From: RYN-230 sp963837515
Lineage (GTDB): Bacteria > Actinomycetota > Actinomycetes > Streptosporangiales > Streptosporangiaceae
Assembly: GCA_963837515.1 (NCBI GenBank)
Contig: CAWINT010000004.1
Location: forward strand, 124,001 to 188,000
DNA: 64,000 nucleotides
Direction of reading: 5' to 3'
Shown: positions 34,674-43,550 of the stretch, one piece after another
Numbering within the stretch: the first letter of the stretch is position 1
Layout of the letters: the number at the start of each line of letters is the position of its first letter
The notes under the pieces: generated by a model
Seen by the model: only the letters and a program-made list of their open reading frames with translations
Told to the model about the DNA's origin: nothing
The model's database searches: none
Program-made: the position numbers and the translations under genes

Positions 34674-35086
34674 CAGATTCCTCCTCGGGGAGACTCAGCG
34701 GACAGCCGCCAGCTCAGCTCGCTGCCGACCGCCGCCGCGTACCGTTCCAGCGTGGTGGCGCGCACGTCGCCGTGGCCGGCCTCGATCCGGGCGACGGCCG
34801 ACTGCGAGGTGCCCATCCAGGCCGCGACCTGGGTCTGGGACAGCCCGGCAGCCTGCCGACGGGCGGTCAGCTCGGCGAGCAGCCGGCGCCGCTCCCCCGC
34901 CATCCGGCGCACCGCCATCTCGCGGAACCCGGGCAGCAACGGCAGGCCGGCGCCGTCCGGAAAACCCACCTCCGCCTCGGCCACGCCCGGCCCACTCACC
35001 CGTCGCCCAGGTGCTCCCGGCCGGGCCGCCGGACCCGCCACGAACCCAGTCGGCACCGATGGCCGCCCGTCGCCCACCCGTTCCAT
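34673..35086 (-). CDS. XRE-family helix-turn-helix regulator
   Basis: 137 residues. A Gly/Pro/Ala-rich N-terminal half is followed by a Cro/C1-type HTH: LTARRQAAGLSQTQVAAWMG and TSQSAVARIEAGHGDVRATT. The arrangement (HTH at the C-terminus) resembles antitoxin-like regulators. An inverted repeat 12 bp upstream of ATG 35086 is a likely self-binding site. Coupled to the ClpP-like gene downstream. Confidence 0.85.
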   Translation of the reverse strand: MERVGDGRPSVPTGFVAGPAARPGAPGRRVSGPGVAEAEVGFPDGAGLPLLPGFREMAVRRMAGERRRLLAELTARRQAAGLSQTQVAAWMGTSQSAVARIEAGHGDVRATTLERYAAAVGSELSWRLSAESPRGGI

Positions 35087-35098
35087 ACCTGCAACGAT

Positions 35099-35114
35099 AT
35101 CTCACTAATGAGAT
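35099..35114. promoter_or_regulatory. Candidate operator of the XRE regulator
   Basis: ATCTCA-CTAA-TGAGAT, perfect 6-bp arms with a 4-bp spacer, in an AT-rich patch directly upstream of the XRE start codon. Such short palindromes at the start of XRE genes are commonly autoregulatory sites. Confidence 0.5.
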
Positions 35115-35255
35115 TTAGTCCGACCGGTCTCTCGGTAACTACGCTCGGCGGGATAAATCAGGCAATTCGCCGGCCGTCTGGGGTGAAGAGCTGACCGGGC
35201 CATGAGGGTGGGCGGGCCGACGGGTAGCAGGCCGCGCCCGGGGGTGGCGGGCTGA

Positions 35256-36263
35256 TCAGGCGACCTGGGGCTGGCCGCCGGCCGCCCAGGCCAGCGTCGC
35301 CGCCGCGGTACGCAGCGCGGTCTCCAGGGCTGGCTGGCGGCGCCGCGGGTCCATCAGGTTCACGCCCATAGCGGCCAGGTCCTCGGGGCCGGGGGTGAGT
35401 ATGGTCACCCCGATACCGTGGGCGCGCAGCACGCCGGTCTCCCGTACCAGGGCCCGGGTCATCAGCCGCCGTACCCGGCGTTCCAGCCGTTCGGGCGTGC
35501 GGGACGGCCGGTCGGCGAGCAGGCTGGCCATGGGGGCCAGCACGTACACGTGGTCCAGCCCGGAGCGGGCCAGCGCGCTCAGCGAGGTGGCCGACCGCAC
35601 CCCACCGTCCACGTAACGGTGCCCTCCGATGACCACGGGCGCGTACCAGCCCGGGATGGAGCAGGACGCGACGACCGCGTCTGGCAGCGCGGCCGGCGGG
35701 GCGCCCTCCCGGCCGAACATGGCCCGCCGGCCCGTGTCGTAGTCCACCGCCACGATCCAGGTCCGGCCGTCGACCCAGGCGGTCGGCGAGTCCGCGGCAC
35801 CCCCGCCGGACCGGTCGGCCAGGGCCTGGACGGTGGCCCGCAGCGCCTCGTGCCGGGCCCGGCCGCGGGGCAGCCAGGCGCTCGCTCCGACGCCGGGATG
35901 CACCCGGTGCGGGGTCAGCACCGAGGCGAGCATCAGCCGCGGTGAGCCCGCGCGCCACTGTGGCCGGGGCGGCAGCGGGCCGTCGTCCAGGTCCTGCACC
36001 CCCGCCTGGCGTAGTTGCGGTACCGGCTCTCCGCGTTGCAGTGCGATCATGTCGTCGAGGCTGACCCCGGAGCGGAGCGCCGCCGCGAGCACGCTGCCCG
36101 CGCTGGTCCCGACGATGAGATCCAGGGCGCCGAGCGGGATGGGCAGCTGATCCTGCACCGCACGCAGCGCTCCGGTCATCCAGGCCGCACCGACCACGCC
36201 GCCCGCTCCCAGCACCAGGCCAATCCGCGGCGAGGCGCCCCCCGGCCCCCGGTGAGGACCCAT
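35256..36263 (-). CDS. Patatin-like phospholipase/acyl hydrolase
   Basis: 335 residues. Oxyanion Gly-rich loop LVLGAGGVVGAAWMTGAL near residue 17, nucleophile elbow GTSAG with Ser54, and the catalytic Asp in YVDGGVRS complete a patatin dyad. ATG 36263 has GGAGGTGATC upstream, an excellent ribosome site; the longer frame is not protein-like. It is the last gene of a minus-strand lipid cluster after the wax ester/TAG synthase (100 bp), so it may hydrolyse stored lipid or membrane phospholipid. Confidence 0.9.
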   Translation of the reverse strand: MGPHRGPGGASPRIGLVLGAGGVVGAAWMTGALRAVQDQLPIPLGALDLIVGTSAGSVLAAALRSGVSLDDMIALQRGEPVPQLRQAGVQDLDDGPLPPRPQWRAGSPRLMLASVLTPHRVHPGVGASAWLPRGRARHEALRATVQALADRSGGGAADSPTAWVDGRTWIVAVDYDTGRRAMFGREGAPPAALPDAVVASCSIPGWYAPVVIGGHRYVDGGVRSATSLSALARSGLDHVYVLAPMASLLADRPSRTPERLERRVRRLMTRALVRETGVLRAHGIGVTILTPGPEDLAAMGVNLMDPRRRQPALETALRTAAATLAWAAGGQPQVA

Positions 36264-36363
36264 GATCACCTCCGGGGCCCGGAACCTGGCGCTCGCGGCC
36301 AGACGGGCCCGCACCCCCGTTAACAACCGAATGAACCAGAGGTATACCCCGTCTGAGCAGCAC

Positions 36364-37806
36364 TCATCCGGCATGCGCCGCGGCGGCGGACGGCTCCGGT
36401 CCCGCCGCGACTGGTGACTCTGGTCCCCCGGCCGCCCCGGCCGCCCGGGCGGCCGCCTGCAACTCGGCCAGGCCCCGCCGGATCCCTCTGATCAGCACGT
36501 TCAGGTCGGGAACGGCATCCGGGTCGGCCGTCACGCCGTAGTTCAGCTGGCCGCGGTAGGAGATGATGGCCACCGAGATGCGCACGTTGTCGCCGAGCGG
36601 CACGTACGGGTGCAGCCGCAGCAGCTTGCGCCCCGCCACGTACAGCGGGATCGGCGGCCCCGGCACGTTGGTGGTCACGGTCTGCACCAGCGGCTGCGGC
36701 AGCTGGAAGGCCGTATGCAGGCTGGGGGCCAGCAACGCCGGGGCGGTCAGGCCCAGCATGCCGGTGAGCAGTTCCGGGCCCACCGCCTGGGACGTCCGCT
36801 TGATCTCATCCATCTCGGCGCGGAGCAGCGCGAGGCGGCGGACCGGGTCCGGCTCCCCCACCGGCAGGTTGGCCAGCACCGCGGACAGCCGGTTGGTGAT
36901 CGCCCCGTGCTCATCGGGCGTTCGGACCGATACCGGGACCAGCGAGCGCACCACCACGCCCTCGGCCAGTTCGCCCCGGGCCGCCAGCAGGTCACGGAAG
37001 CCCCGGGTGATCGCGGCGAGCACCGCGTCGTTGACCGTCCCGCCCAGCGCGGCGCGCACCGCCTTCACCTCGTCCAGGCGCCCCGAGGCCCACGCCCATT
37101 CCCGGTTCGGCCCGATGGGGCCGTTCAGTGACGCGGCCGAGGGCGCGGCCAGCCGCTGCGCGCTCGCGGACAGCCCGCGGCCGTAGTTCAGCAGCGCCTC
37201 GGCCGGTGGCAGCGGCAGGCCGAGGCGGCCGGGCAGCCCGGCCCACTGCCGGAAGCTGTCCCGGAACTCCGCGCCCACCAGTTCGAGGACCGAGGGCTCG
37301 GGCTCAGGCACCCACTCCACGGGGGCGGGGCGCTCTGCATCCGGCGCCAGGTCGAAGATCGCGGTCATAAGATCATTGCCGCCGATGCCGTCCACCACGC
37401 AGTGGTGCACCTTGGACAAGATGGCCCACCGGCCGCCCTTCAGGCCGTCCAGCAACCACGCCTCCCACAGCGGGCGCCCCCGGTCCAGCGGCTCCGCGAA
37501 GATCGTCGCGGCCAGCTCCCGGAGCTGGCGCTTGCCACCCGGGGCCGGGACCGTGGCCTGCTTGACGTGCCGGCTGAGCTGGAAATGCTCATCGTCCATC
37601 CAGCACGGCCACAGCACCTGGAGCGGGGTGGTGCGCACCACCTGGCGGTACCGCGGGACCAGCTCGAGCTTGGCGGCCAGCAACTCGGTCAGCTCCTGGT
37701 AACCGGGCGCCGGACCGGCGAACACCGCCAGCGAGCCGAGATGCATCGGGACATTCTGGTGCTCGACGAAGAAGAACCCGGCATCCAGGGTGCTCATCCG
37801 CTCCAT
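36364..37806 (-). CDS. Wax ester synthase/diacylglycerol O-acyltransferase (WS/DGAT)
   Basis: 480 residues, typical for the family. The condensing motif HHCVVDG (134-140) is intact, the N-terminus has the usual LDAGFFFVEHQNVPMHLGSL pattern, and NVPGPPIPLYVAGRKL matches the conserved C-terminal region. Uses acyl-CoA to form wax esters or triacylglycerol as storage lipid. ATG 37806, with ATG 37797 as an alternative. It follows the acyl-CoA ligase gene by 46 bp, so substrate activation and esterification are probably co-expressed. Confidence 0.93.
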   Translation of the reverse strand: MERMSTLDAGFFFVEHQNVPMHLGSLAVFAGPAPGYQELTELLAAKLELVPRYRQVVRTTPLQVLWPCWMDDEHFQLSRHVKQATVPAPGGKRQLRELAATIFAEPLDRGRPLWEAWLLDGLKGGRWAILSKVHHCVVDGIGGNDLMTAIFDLAPDAERPAPVEWVPEPEPSVLELVGAEFRDSFRQWAGLPGRLGLPLPPAEALLNYGRGLSASAQRLAAPSAASLNGPIGPNREWAWASGRLDEVKAVRAALGGTVNDAVLAAITRGFRDLLAARGELAEGVVVRSLVPVSVRTPDEHGAITNRLSAVLANLPVGEPDPVRRLALLRAEMDEIKRTSQAVGPELLTGMLGLTAPALLAPSLHTAFQLPQPLVQTVTTNVPGPPIPLYVAGRKLLRLHPYVPLGDNVRISVAIISYRGQLNYGVTADPDAVPDLNVLIRGIRRGLAELQAAARAAGAAGGPESPVAAGPEPSAAAAHAG

Positions 37807-37852
37807 GGTCGGCTACCTTCCATCCGGGCCCGGCGGGCCGCCGGGCCGCCAT

Positions 37853-39373
37853 TCACTGCGGGATGAGCTGGTCCTTCAGCACCTTGCCAAGTGAGTTCTT
37901 GGGCAGCTCCGCCCGGAACTCGACTACCCGCGGGTACTTGTAGGCGGCCATCCGCTCGCGGCAGTACGCCACCAGGCCGGCGGCCGTCAGCTCGGCCCCG
38001 GGGCGGAGCACGACCACGGCCATGACTTCCTCGCCCAGCCGCTCGTGCGGAATGCCCAGCACCGCGGCGTCGGCGACGGCGGGATGGGCGTGCAGCACGT
38101 CCTCGATCTCGCGCGGGTAGACGTTGTACCCGCCCCGGAGGATGAGTTCCTTCTGCCGGCCCACGATGAACAGGAAGCCGTCCTCGTCGATGTAGCCGAG
38201 GTCGCCGGTGTGCAGCCAGCCACCGGTGAACGCGGCCGCGGTGGCCTCCGGGTCGTTCAGGTACCCCTTCATCACGTGCAGCCCGCGGGTGACGACCTCC
38301 CCGACGTTGTCCGTCCCGCGGGGCAGCGGGCGGCCGGAGCCGTCCCAGACCTGGGTCTCGGTGCCCCAGATCGCCTTGCCGACGCTGTACACCCGGCGCT
38401 CCTCCGCGCTGATGTTGAAGGTCGTGGTGGAGGCGGTCTCGGTCATCCCGTAGCCCTCCAGGATGAGCACGCCGAAGCGCCGTTCGAAGGCGTCCAGTAC
38501 CGGGGCCGGGATGGAGGCGCCGCCGGAGATGGCCACCCGGAGCGAGGAGACGTCGTAGCGGTCCAGGTCGGGGTGGCGGAGCAGGGCGACGAACATGGTG
38601 GGCACGCCCTCGAAGATGGTCGCCCGGTCCCGCTGGATGGCCGTCAGCACCGCGGCCGGGTCGAACCGGGGCACCAGCGACATGGTGCAGCCGAACCGGA
38701 CGCAGCAGTTCAGGATGCTGGACAGGCCGAACACGTGGAACAGGGGCAGCACCGTGATCACCACGTCGTCCGGCCGCACGCCGAACAGGCGCCCCGGGAT
38801 GTCGGCGTTCATGTACAGCTGGATCTGGCTGAGCATGGCGCCCTTGGGCAGGCCGGTGGTGCCCGCCGTGTAGACGATGACGGCGGTGTCGGTGAGGTCC
38901 CGGGCGGCCAGCGGGTACGGGCCCGCGCTCCCGGCCAGCAGCCGCTCGAACGGCCGGACGCCGTCCTCCGCACCCTCGGGGTGCCCGACCGCGTAGACCG
39001 CCGTGACCCCGGCGGCCTCGGCCCCCTTGGCCGCCTCGCCGAGCACGCCTTCCCAGGTGATCAGCAGCCGGGCCGCGCAGTCACCGAGCTGGAAGGCGAG
39101 CTCCGGTGCTTTGAGGAGCACGTTCAGCGGAACCGCGACCGCACCGCGCTTGAGGATCCCGAAGTAGGCGATGAGGAACTGCGGGATGTTGGGCAACTGC
39201 AGGCCGACCGTCTCGCCCGGGGACACGCCGATGGCTTCGAGGCTGGCGGCCAGCCGGTCGGATGCCACGTCCAGTTCCCGGTAGCTGAGCCGCCCCCCCG
39301 GGTAGCAGGCCACGGTCCGGTCCGGTGCCTCGGACGCCGTTTCCCGGAGGATGACCGCGAGGTTGAAGTTCAT
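37853..39373 (-). CDS. Long-chain fatty-acid-CoA ligase (AMP-forming)
   Basis: 506 residues. ANL-superfamily adenylate-forming enzyme. The P-loop YTAGTTGLPKGA, the A5 motif EGYGMTETAS, the HTGDLGYIDEDGF hinge region, and the A10 catalytic Lys in ELPKNSLGKVLK are all present. ATG 39373 has a GGAGGGAG element upstream. Provides acyl-CoA, probably for the WS/DGAT gene immediately downstream. Confidence 0.93.
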   Translation of the reverse strand: MNFNLAVILRETASEAPDRTVACYPGGRLSYRELDVASDRLAASLEAIGVSPGETVGLQLPNIPQFLIAYFGILKRGAVAVPLNVLLKAPELAFQLGDCAARLLITWEGVLGEAAKGAEAAGVTAVYAVGHPEGAEDGVRPFERLLAGSAGPYPLAARDLTDTAVIVYTAGTTGLPKGAMLSQIQLYMNADIPGRLFGVRPDDVVITVLPLFHVFGLSSILNCCVRFGCTMSLVPRFDPAAVLTAIQRDRATIFEGVPTMFVALLRHPDLDRYDVSSLRVAISGGASIPAPVLDAFERRFGVLILEGYGMTETASTTTFNISAEERRVYSVGKAIWGTETQVWDGSGRPLPRGTDNVGEVVTRGLHVMKGYLNDPEATAAAFTGGWLHTGDLGYIDEDGFLFIVGRQKELILRGGYNVYPREIEDVLHAHPAVADAAVLGIPHERLGEEVMAVVVLRPGAELTAAGLVAYCRERMAAYKYPRVVEFRAELPKNSLGKVLKDQLIPQ

Positions 39374-39516
39374 GGCCGGCTCCCTCCGCTGCTCGTGTGA
39401 GTGCCGGGTCGCGCGGCTGGCTCCCTGGACGGCCACCCTGAGCGGGCGGCCGCAGCGGCAGGACGCGGCCGCGAACCCTGCTGCCTACCAGGCTGCGGCG
39501 GGCAGCGGGGTGGCGC

Positions 39517-40542
39517 CTAGCGGCGTCCTTCCTGGTTAAACGGGACTTTCGCCCCAAGCCACCCGCGGATGATCTCGGCGCAGCGATCCGGCGCTTCCAG
39601 CTGCGGCACGTGGCCGATGCCCGGTAGCACCTCCAGCGTCCACGCCGGGCAGGACCGCGCCGCGGCCCGGGCCGCGGCCACGGGAACGAGCCGGTCGGCG
39701 GCGCCGTGCAGCAGCAGCACGGGGCAGCCCACCACGCGCACCGCCTGGCGGTAGCGGCGCCCGGTCACGTAGCTGGCGCTGGTGACGACGGAGCGGAACG
39801 CCGCGGACAGGTCCCGGTCGGCGTCCGCAAAGCCGGACCGCAGCCGGGCCGTCTCGACGTGCGCCGCCACCACCGGCCCGCTCACCCGGGACGGGTCCGC
39901 GCAGCACAGCCACAGCAGCCGGGAGACCAGCACCTCTGGCGCCCACCGGCGCCGGTACCCGGTCACCAGCGACCTCGCGCCGGGCAGGGCGGAGACCCCG
40001 AACAGCGCCACCACCAGCGGGTCCGGCCGGGCGGGCACGAACGGCAGCGCCGGGTCGACCAGGACCAGGGCGGTCACCAGATCAGCGGCGGCACTCGCCT
40101 CCAGGAGCGAGATCATCCCGCCCATCGAGTTGCCCATCAGGATCACCGGCTCACCGGCGACCTCCTCGATGAAGCCGTGCAGCAGCGCCCGGTTGGCGTG
40201 CACGCTGGTGCTCCGCCCGGCCGCCCGGGTCAGGCCGTGGCCGGCCAGGTCCGGGGCGAGCACCCGGTAACGGCCGGTCAGCAGCGGGGCGAGCGCGACC
40301 CAGTTGACCGCGGCGCCCTCCAGCCCGTGCACACAGACGATGACCGGCGCCCCGGCCGGGCCGCCGAAATCCAGGTAGTGCACCCGCCCGCCGATATCCG
40401 CCCACCGGGACTGCCCGCCGAGCCGGGCGGCTGGCCCGGGAGGCGCGGCGCCCGGCTCAGCGGCGCTGACCGCCGCGCTGCCCTCCTCCTCGTCCTCCCC
40501 GGCCGGTCCCGGCCCGGCCGTGGTGGTCTTCCCGTTACTCAC
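39517..40542 (-). CDS. Alpha/beta hydrolase (lipase/esterase-like)
   Basis: 341 residues. Nucleophile elbow GNSMGG, oxyanion region CVHGLEGAAVNW, catalytic His in GIGHVPQLEAP. The first ~40 residues are Glu/Ala/Pro-rich and variable. ATG 40542 overlaps the stop of the TetR gene by 8 bp, so it is co-translated with the regulator. Could be a lipase or esterase acting in the lipid cluster downstream; the substrate is not shown by sequence. Confidence 0.87.
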   Translation of the reverse strand: MSNGKTTTAGPGPAGEDEEEGSAAVSAAEPGAAPPGPAARLGGQSRWADIGGRVHYLDFGGPAGAPVIVCVHGLEGAAVNWVALAPLLTGRYRVLAPDLAGHGLTRAAGRSTSVHANRALLHGFIEEVAGEPVILMGNSMGGMISLLEASAAADLVTALVLVDPALPFVPARPDPLVVALFGVSALPGARSLVTGYRRRWAPEVLVSRLLWLCCADPSRVSGPVVAAHVETARLRSGFADADRDLSAAFRSVVTSASYVTGRRYRQAVRVVGCPVLLLHGAADRLVPVAAARAAARSCPAWTLEVLPGIGHVPQLEAPDRCAEIIRGWLGAKVPFNQEGRR

Positions 40543-41110
40543 CGGCGGCCGCCCCGGTCCGGGCCCGCCGGGCCAGCGCCTCGACGCCGCCGACGAACAG
40601 GTCGATGCCGAACCGGTAGTGCTGGCCCGGGTCGTGGCCCGGCTCGCTCATGGCCAGCATGAGCCCGGTCCACAGCCCGTTGCGGGCGATCGCCGCCGCG
40701 TCCGCCGGGCCGAAGCCGGCCTGCCGCAGCAGCTCCAGGGCCACCTCGGTGATGTGCAGTGCCGCCGGGCTGCCCTTCTCCCCGGAGATCAGCAGCTGGG
40801 AGGCGGAGGGGTGCTCGCGGAGCACCGCCACCAGCGACTCCAGCAGCCCGCGCAGCTGCTCGGGCCACGGGGCGGCGGGGTCCACCTCGGTGCGGATCTC
40901 GCTCCACAGCTGGTCGGCCACGCCGTCCAGCAGCTCGTCCTTGTTCCGGAAGTGCCAGTACAGCGCCATGGGGGTGACGCCCAGCTCGTGGGCCAGCCGC
41001 CGGATGGTCAGCGCGCCCACGCCCTCGGCATCGGCCAGGGCCAGCGCACGGCCGACTACGGCCGCCTGGCTGAGCCGCGGCCGCTGGGCGTCTGCCTTCG
41101 TGGGTGCCAT
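40535..41110 (-). CDS. TetR-family regulator
   Basis: 191 residues. HTH in GVGALTIRRLAHELGVTPMA with the following LYWHFRNKDELLDGVADQLW, close to the TetR-class group with the TetR_C fold. First gene of the lipid cluster, overlapping the hydrolase by 8 bp, so it likely regulates that operon and itself. ATG 41110, with a promoter-like TATAGT just upstream. Ligand unknown, perhaps an acyl compound. Confidence 0.9.
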   Translation of the reverse strand: MAPTKADAQRPRLSQAAVVGRALALADAEGVGALTIRRLAHELGVTPMALYWHFRNKDELLDGVADQLWSEIRTEVDPAAPWPEQLRGLLESLVAVLREHPSASQLLISGEKGSPAALHITEVALELLRQAGFGPADAAAIARNGLWTGLMLAMSEPGHDPGQHYRFGIDLFVGGVEALARRARTGAAAGE

Positions 41111-41119
41111 CGCCTGGCA

Positions 41120-41132
41120 ACTATACGCCGTA
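41120..41132 (-). promoter_or_regulatory. Possible -10 element and overlapping TetR operator half-sites
   Basis: On the minus strand TATAGT (41120-41125) sits ten bases before the tetR ATG, which would give a near-leaderless transcript. It overlaps a short inverted repeat TACG-C-CGTA (41124-41132), a plausible operator core. No good -35 was found. Confidence 0.35.
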
Positions 41133-41136
41133 CAAG

Positions 41137-41919
41137 TCACCAGACCCGGCTGGCGGCGGGCAGCCCGCTGGCCGCGGCGAGCATCCGCTTGAGCGCGGGT
41201 ATCCCGCCGTCGCGGACCATCAGGTGCTGGGCGGCCAGGCCGCGCTGGGCGGCGGCCTCCCCGGCGAAGGCCCGCACGCAGCCTTCCGGGGCCACGTTGG
41301 CCAGGGCCAGCAGGGCCCCGGCCGCGCCCATCGGGCCCGCCAGCGCGAGCACCGCCGACGAGCCGACATAGGTGTCCCCGGAGTAGTGCGCCAGCTCGTC
41401 CAGCAGCCGGTCCGGGCTGCCGGAGGAGTCCTTCTGCCCGGTGACCGGGAGGTCGGCGAGCAGTCCCACCGGGATGTCCGCGCAGGTGATAAAGGGGTTG
41501 TGGTAAGCCAGCACCGGACGGCCGGCCGCCGCGTCGGCGATGGCCGGGAAGAACGCGTTCAGCGCCGCCCGCTCGGCCGCCGGGCTGGCCCCGGCCGGGC
41601 ACCAGGTCAGCACCGCGTCCGCCCCGGCGGCGGCCGCCGCGCTGGTCAACGCGGCCGCCTGGGCGGTGGACGGCGCGCCGGTGCCGGCGATGACCGGCAC
41701 CTCCGCGGGCACCGCCGCCCGCACCGCCTCGATCAGCGCGGTGCGCTCGGCGGCGGACAGGGTGGCGGCCTCGCCGGTGCTGCCGCAGACCAGCACGGCG
41801 CGTACCCCGCGGCCGGCCAGGTCGGCGGCCAGCTTCCCGGTCGCCGCCGGGTCCACGTCACCGCCGGGGGTGAACACGGTGACCAGGGCCACGCCTACGC
41901 CGGTAAACAGTGCCGCCAT
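41137..41919 (-). CDS. DHDPS/N-acetylneuraminate lyase-family aldolase or dehydratase
   Basis: 260 residues. TIM-barrel class I enzyme: pyruvate-binding loop CGSTGE (45-50), Tyr139 in LAYHNP, and Schiff-base Lys163 in GQKDSSGS are intact. True dihydrodipicolinate synthase is possible, but the divergent dehydrogenase and sugar-acid dehydratase suggest 2-keto-3-deoxy-sugar-acid cleavage or dehydration. Slightly shorter than typical DapA (~290). ATG 41919. Ends 26 bp before tetR on the same strand. Confidence 0.85.
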   Translation of the reverse strand: MAALFTGVGVALVTVFTPGGDVDPAATGKLAADLAGRGVRAVLVCGSTGEAATLSAAERTALIEAVRAAVPAEVPVIAGTGAPSTAQAAALTSAAAAAGADAVLTWCPAGASPAAERAALNAFFPAIADAAAGRPVLAYHNPFITCADIPVGLLADLPVTGQKDSSGSPDRLLDELAHYSGDTYVGSSAVLALAGPMGAAGALLALANVAPEGCVRAFAGEAAAQRGLAAQHLMVRDGGIPALKRMLAAASGLPAASRVW

Positions 41920-42052
41920 CGCCGCCTCACTCCGCCGGTGCTGCTCGCTGCCTCCAGGCTATGAGGCAGCCGGCACCCATGCGAGAGACTGTACGGATGC
42001 GGCACGCGCCGCGGCCCATATCAGCAGCGAACTCAAGGACGGCAGGCGGGAT

Positions 42053-43069
42053 ATGGCTCGGAATGGCCGGGTGCGCTGGGGGATCCTGGGCACGGCGGGG
42101 ATCGCGCGCAAGGCGTTCCTGCCCGCGCTGCGCGCGGCGGGGAGCACCGCGGCCGCCGTGGCCGGCCGGGACGCGGACCGGGCCGCCCGGTATGCGGCCG
42201 ACAACGGCGTCGAGCGCTCGGTGGGCAGTTATGCGGCGCTGCTCGACGACCCGGGGATAGACGCGGTCTACATCCCGCTGCCCAACGGGCTGCACGCAGA
42301 GTGGACGATCCGGGCGCTGCTGACCGGTAAGCCGGTGCTGTGCGAGAAACCGCTGTGCGGCACCCTGTCCGAGACCGAGCGGGTGCTGGCCACGGCCCGG
42401 GAGTGCGAGCCCCTGCTCTGGGAGGCGTTCGTCTTCCCGTTCCACGAACAGCTGGCGCAGGTCCACCGTCTGCTGGCCGACGGCGCCATCGGCGAACTGC
42501 GGGAGATCCAGGCCGACTTCCACTTCCTGCTGGACCGCCCGGGCGACATCCGGCTGCGCCGCGACCTCGAGGGCGGCTCGCTCAACGACGTCGGCTGCTA
42601 CCCGGTCCGGCTGGCCGTCGAGCTGTTCACCGGGACCCTGCAGTCGGCCTGGGCCACCGCCCGCTGGGGCGGCGACGGCGTTGACGTCAACCTGCAGGGC
42701 AGCCTGGGCTACTCCGGCGGCCAGCGGCTGCTGATGTCGTGCGGGTTCCAGCGCAGCGAGGAGCGGTTCGCCCGGCTGCTCGGCACGGGCGGCCAGATCC
42801 ACCTCACCGACCCGTACCATCCCGGCCCGGGCGACACGCTCGTGCTGTTCCAGCCGGGCAAGGAGCCGGTCAGCCAGCCGGCGGGCGGCCCCGAGCCGTC
42901 GTTCACCCCCGCGATCCGGCACATCGAGGCGGTGCTGGCCGGCGAGGCCGGACCGCGGTCGCTGGCGGTGGACACCTCACTGCCGACCGCCCAGGGACTG
43001 CAGGCGCTGCGCGACGCGGCCGCCGCGGACGGCGGAGCGGACCGGCCCGGCCCGGACCGGCCCGGATGA
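42053..43069 (+). CDS. Gfo/Idh/MocA-family oxidoreductase
   Basis: 338 residues. NAD(P)-binding WGILGTAGIARKAFLPAL at the N-terminus, the family EKP motif (CEKPLCG, residues 97-103), and the DVGCYP segment with the usual catalytic-region spacing. Likely sugar or cyclitol dehydrogenase. ATG 42053 directly precedes the Rossmann motif. Divergent from the aldolase; stop overlaps the DksA-type gene by 4 bp (ATGA). Confidence 0.9.
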   Translation: MARNGRVRWGILGTAGIARKAFLPALRAAGSTAAAVAGRDADRAARYAADNGVERSVGSYAALLDDPGIDAVYIPLPNGLHAEWTIRALLTGKPVLCEKPLCGTLSETERVLATARECEPLLWEAFVFPFHEQLAQVHRLLADGAIGELREIQADFHFLLDRPGDIRLRRDLEGGSLNDVGCYPVRLAVELFTGTLQSAWATARWGGDGVDVNLQGSLGYSGGQRLLMSCGFQRSEERFARLLGTGGQIHLTDPYHPGPGDTLVLFQPGKEPVSQPAGGPEPSFTPAIRHIEAVLAGEAGPRSLAVDTSLPTAQGLQALRDAAAADGGADRPGPDRPG

Positions 43070-43467
43070 GCGGGGCGGCCGGCGGCGGCCCCCCGGCCGC
43101 CGGGGGCCTGCCCCCCGCCCAGGCGGCCGGGGCACGGGCCGCGCTGGCGGCCGAGCGCGACGGCACGCTGCAGCGGATCACCGCGCTGCGCCGCGAGTTC
43201 CAGGGCATCGTGGCCGCGGCGGCCGACGCGAACGCCGATGACGAGCATGACCCGGAGGGCGCCACCATCGCCTTCGAGCGCGCCCAGGTGGCCGCGCTGC
43301 TGGCGGCGGCCCAGGAACGCCTGGCCGGGCTGGACGAGGCCCTGGCCCGGCTGGCCGAGGGCCGGTACGGGATCTGCGAGCGGTGCGGCCAGCCGATCGC
43401 CCCGGCCCGGCTGGCCGCCCGCCCCGCCGCCCGCACCTGCATCGCCTGCGCCGCCCGCCGCCGCTGA
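43066..43467 (+). CDS. TraR/DksA-type C4 zinc-finger protein
   Basis: 133 residues. A helical coiled-coil region (RALAAERDG..., VAALLAAAQERLAGLDEALARL) is followed by the DksA zinc finger: YGICERCGQPIAPARL and TCIACAARR, Cys-X2-Cys...Cys-X2-Cys. This class may bind RNA polymerase through its secondary channel. The first 25 residues are Gly/Pro-rich. Translationally coupled to the dehydrogenase by ATGA overlap. Confidence 0.87.
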   Translation: MSGAAGGGPPAAGGLPPAQAAGARAALAAERDGTLQRITALRREFQGIVAAAADANADDEHDPEGATIAFERAQVAALLAAAQERLAGLDEALARLAEGRYGICERCGQPIAPARLAARPAARTCIACAARRR

Positions 43468-43550
43468 ATGGGACTTCGGGCCGGCCCGGGCCCCCGGCCG
43501 CGTTCCGCCGGTGCTGGCCTCAGCGAATCGCGCCGGGTTAGCCTGCTCAG

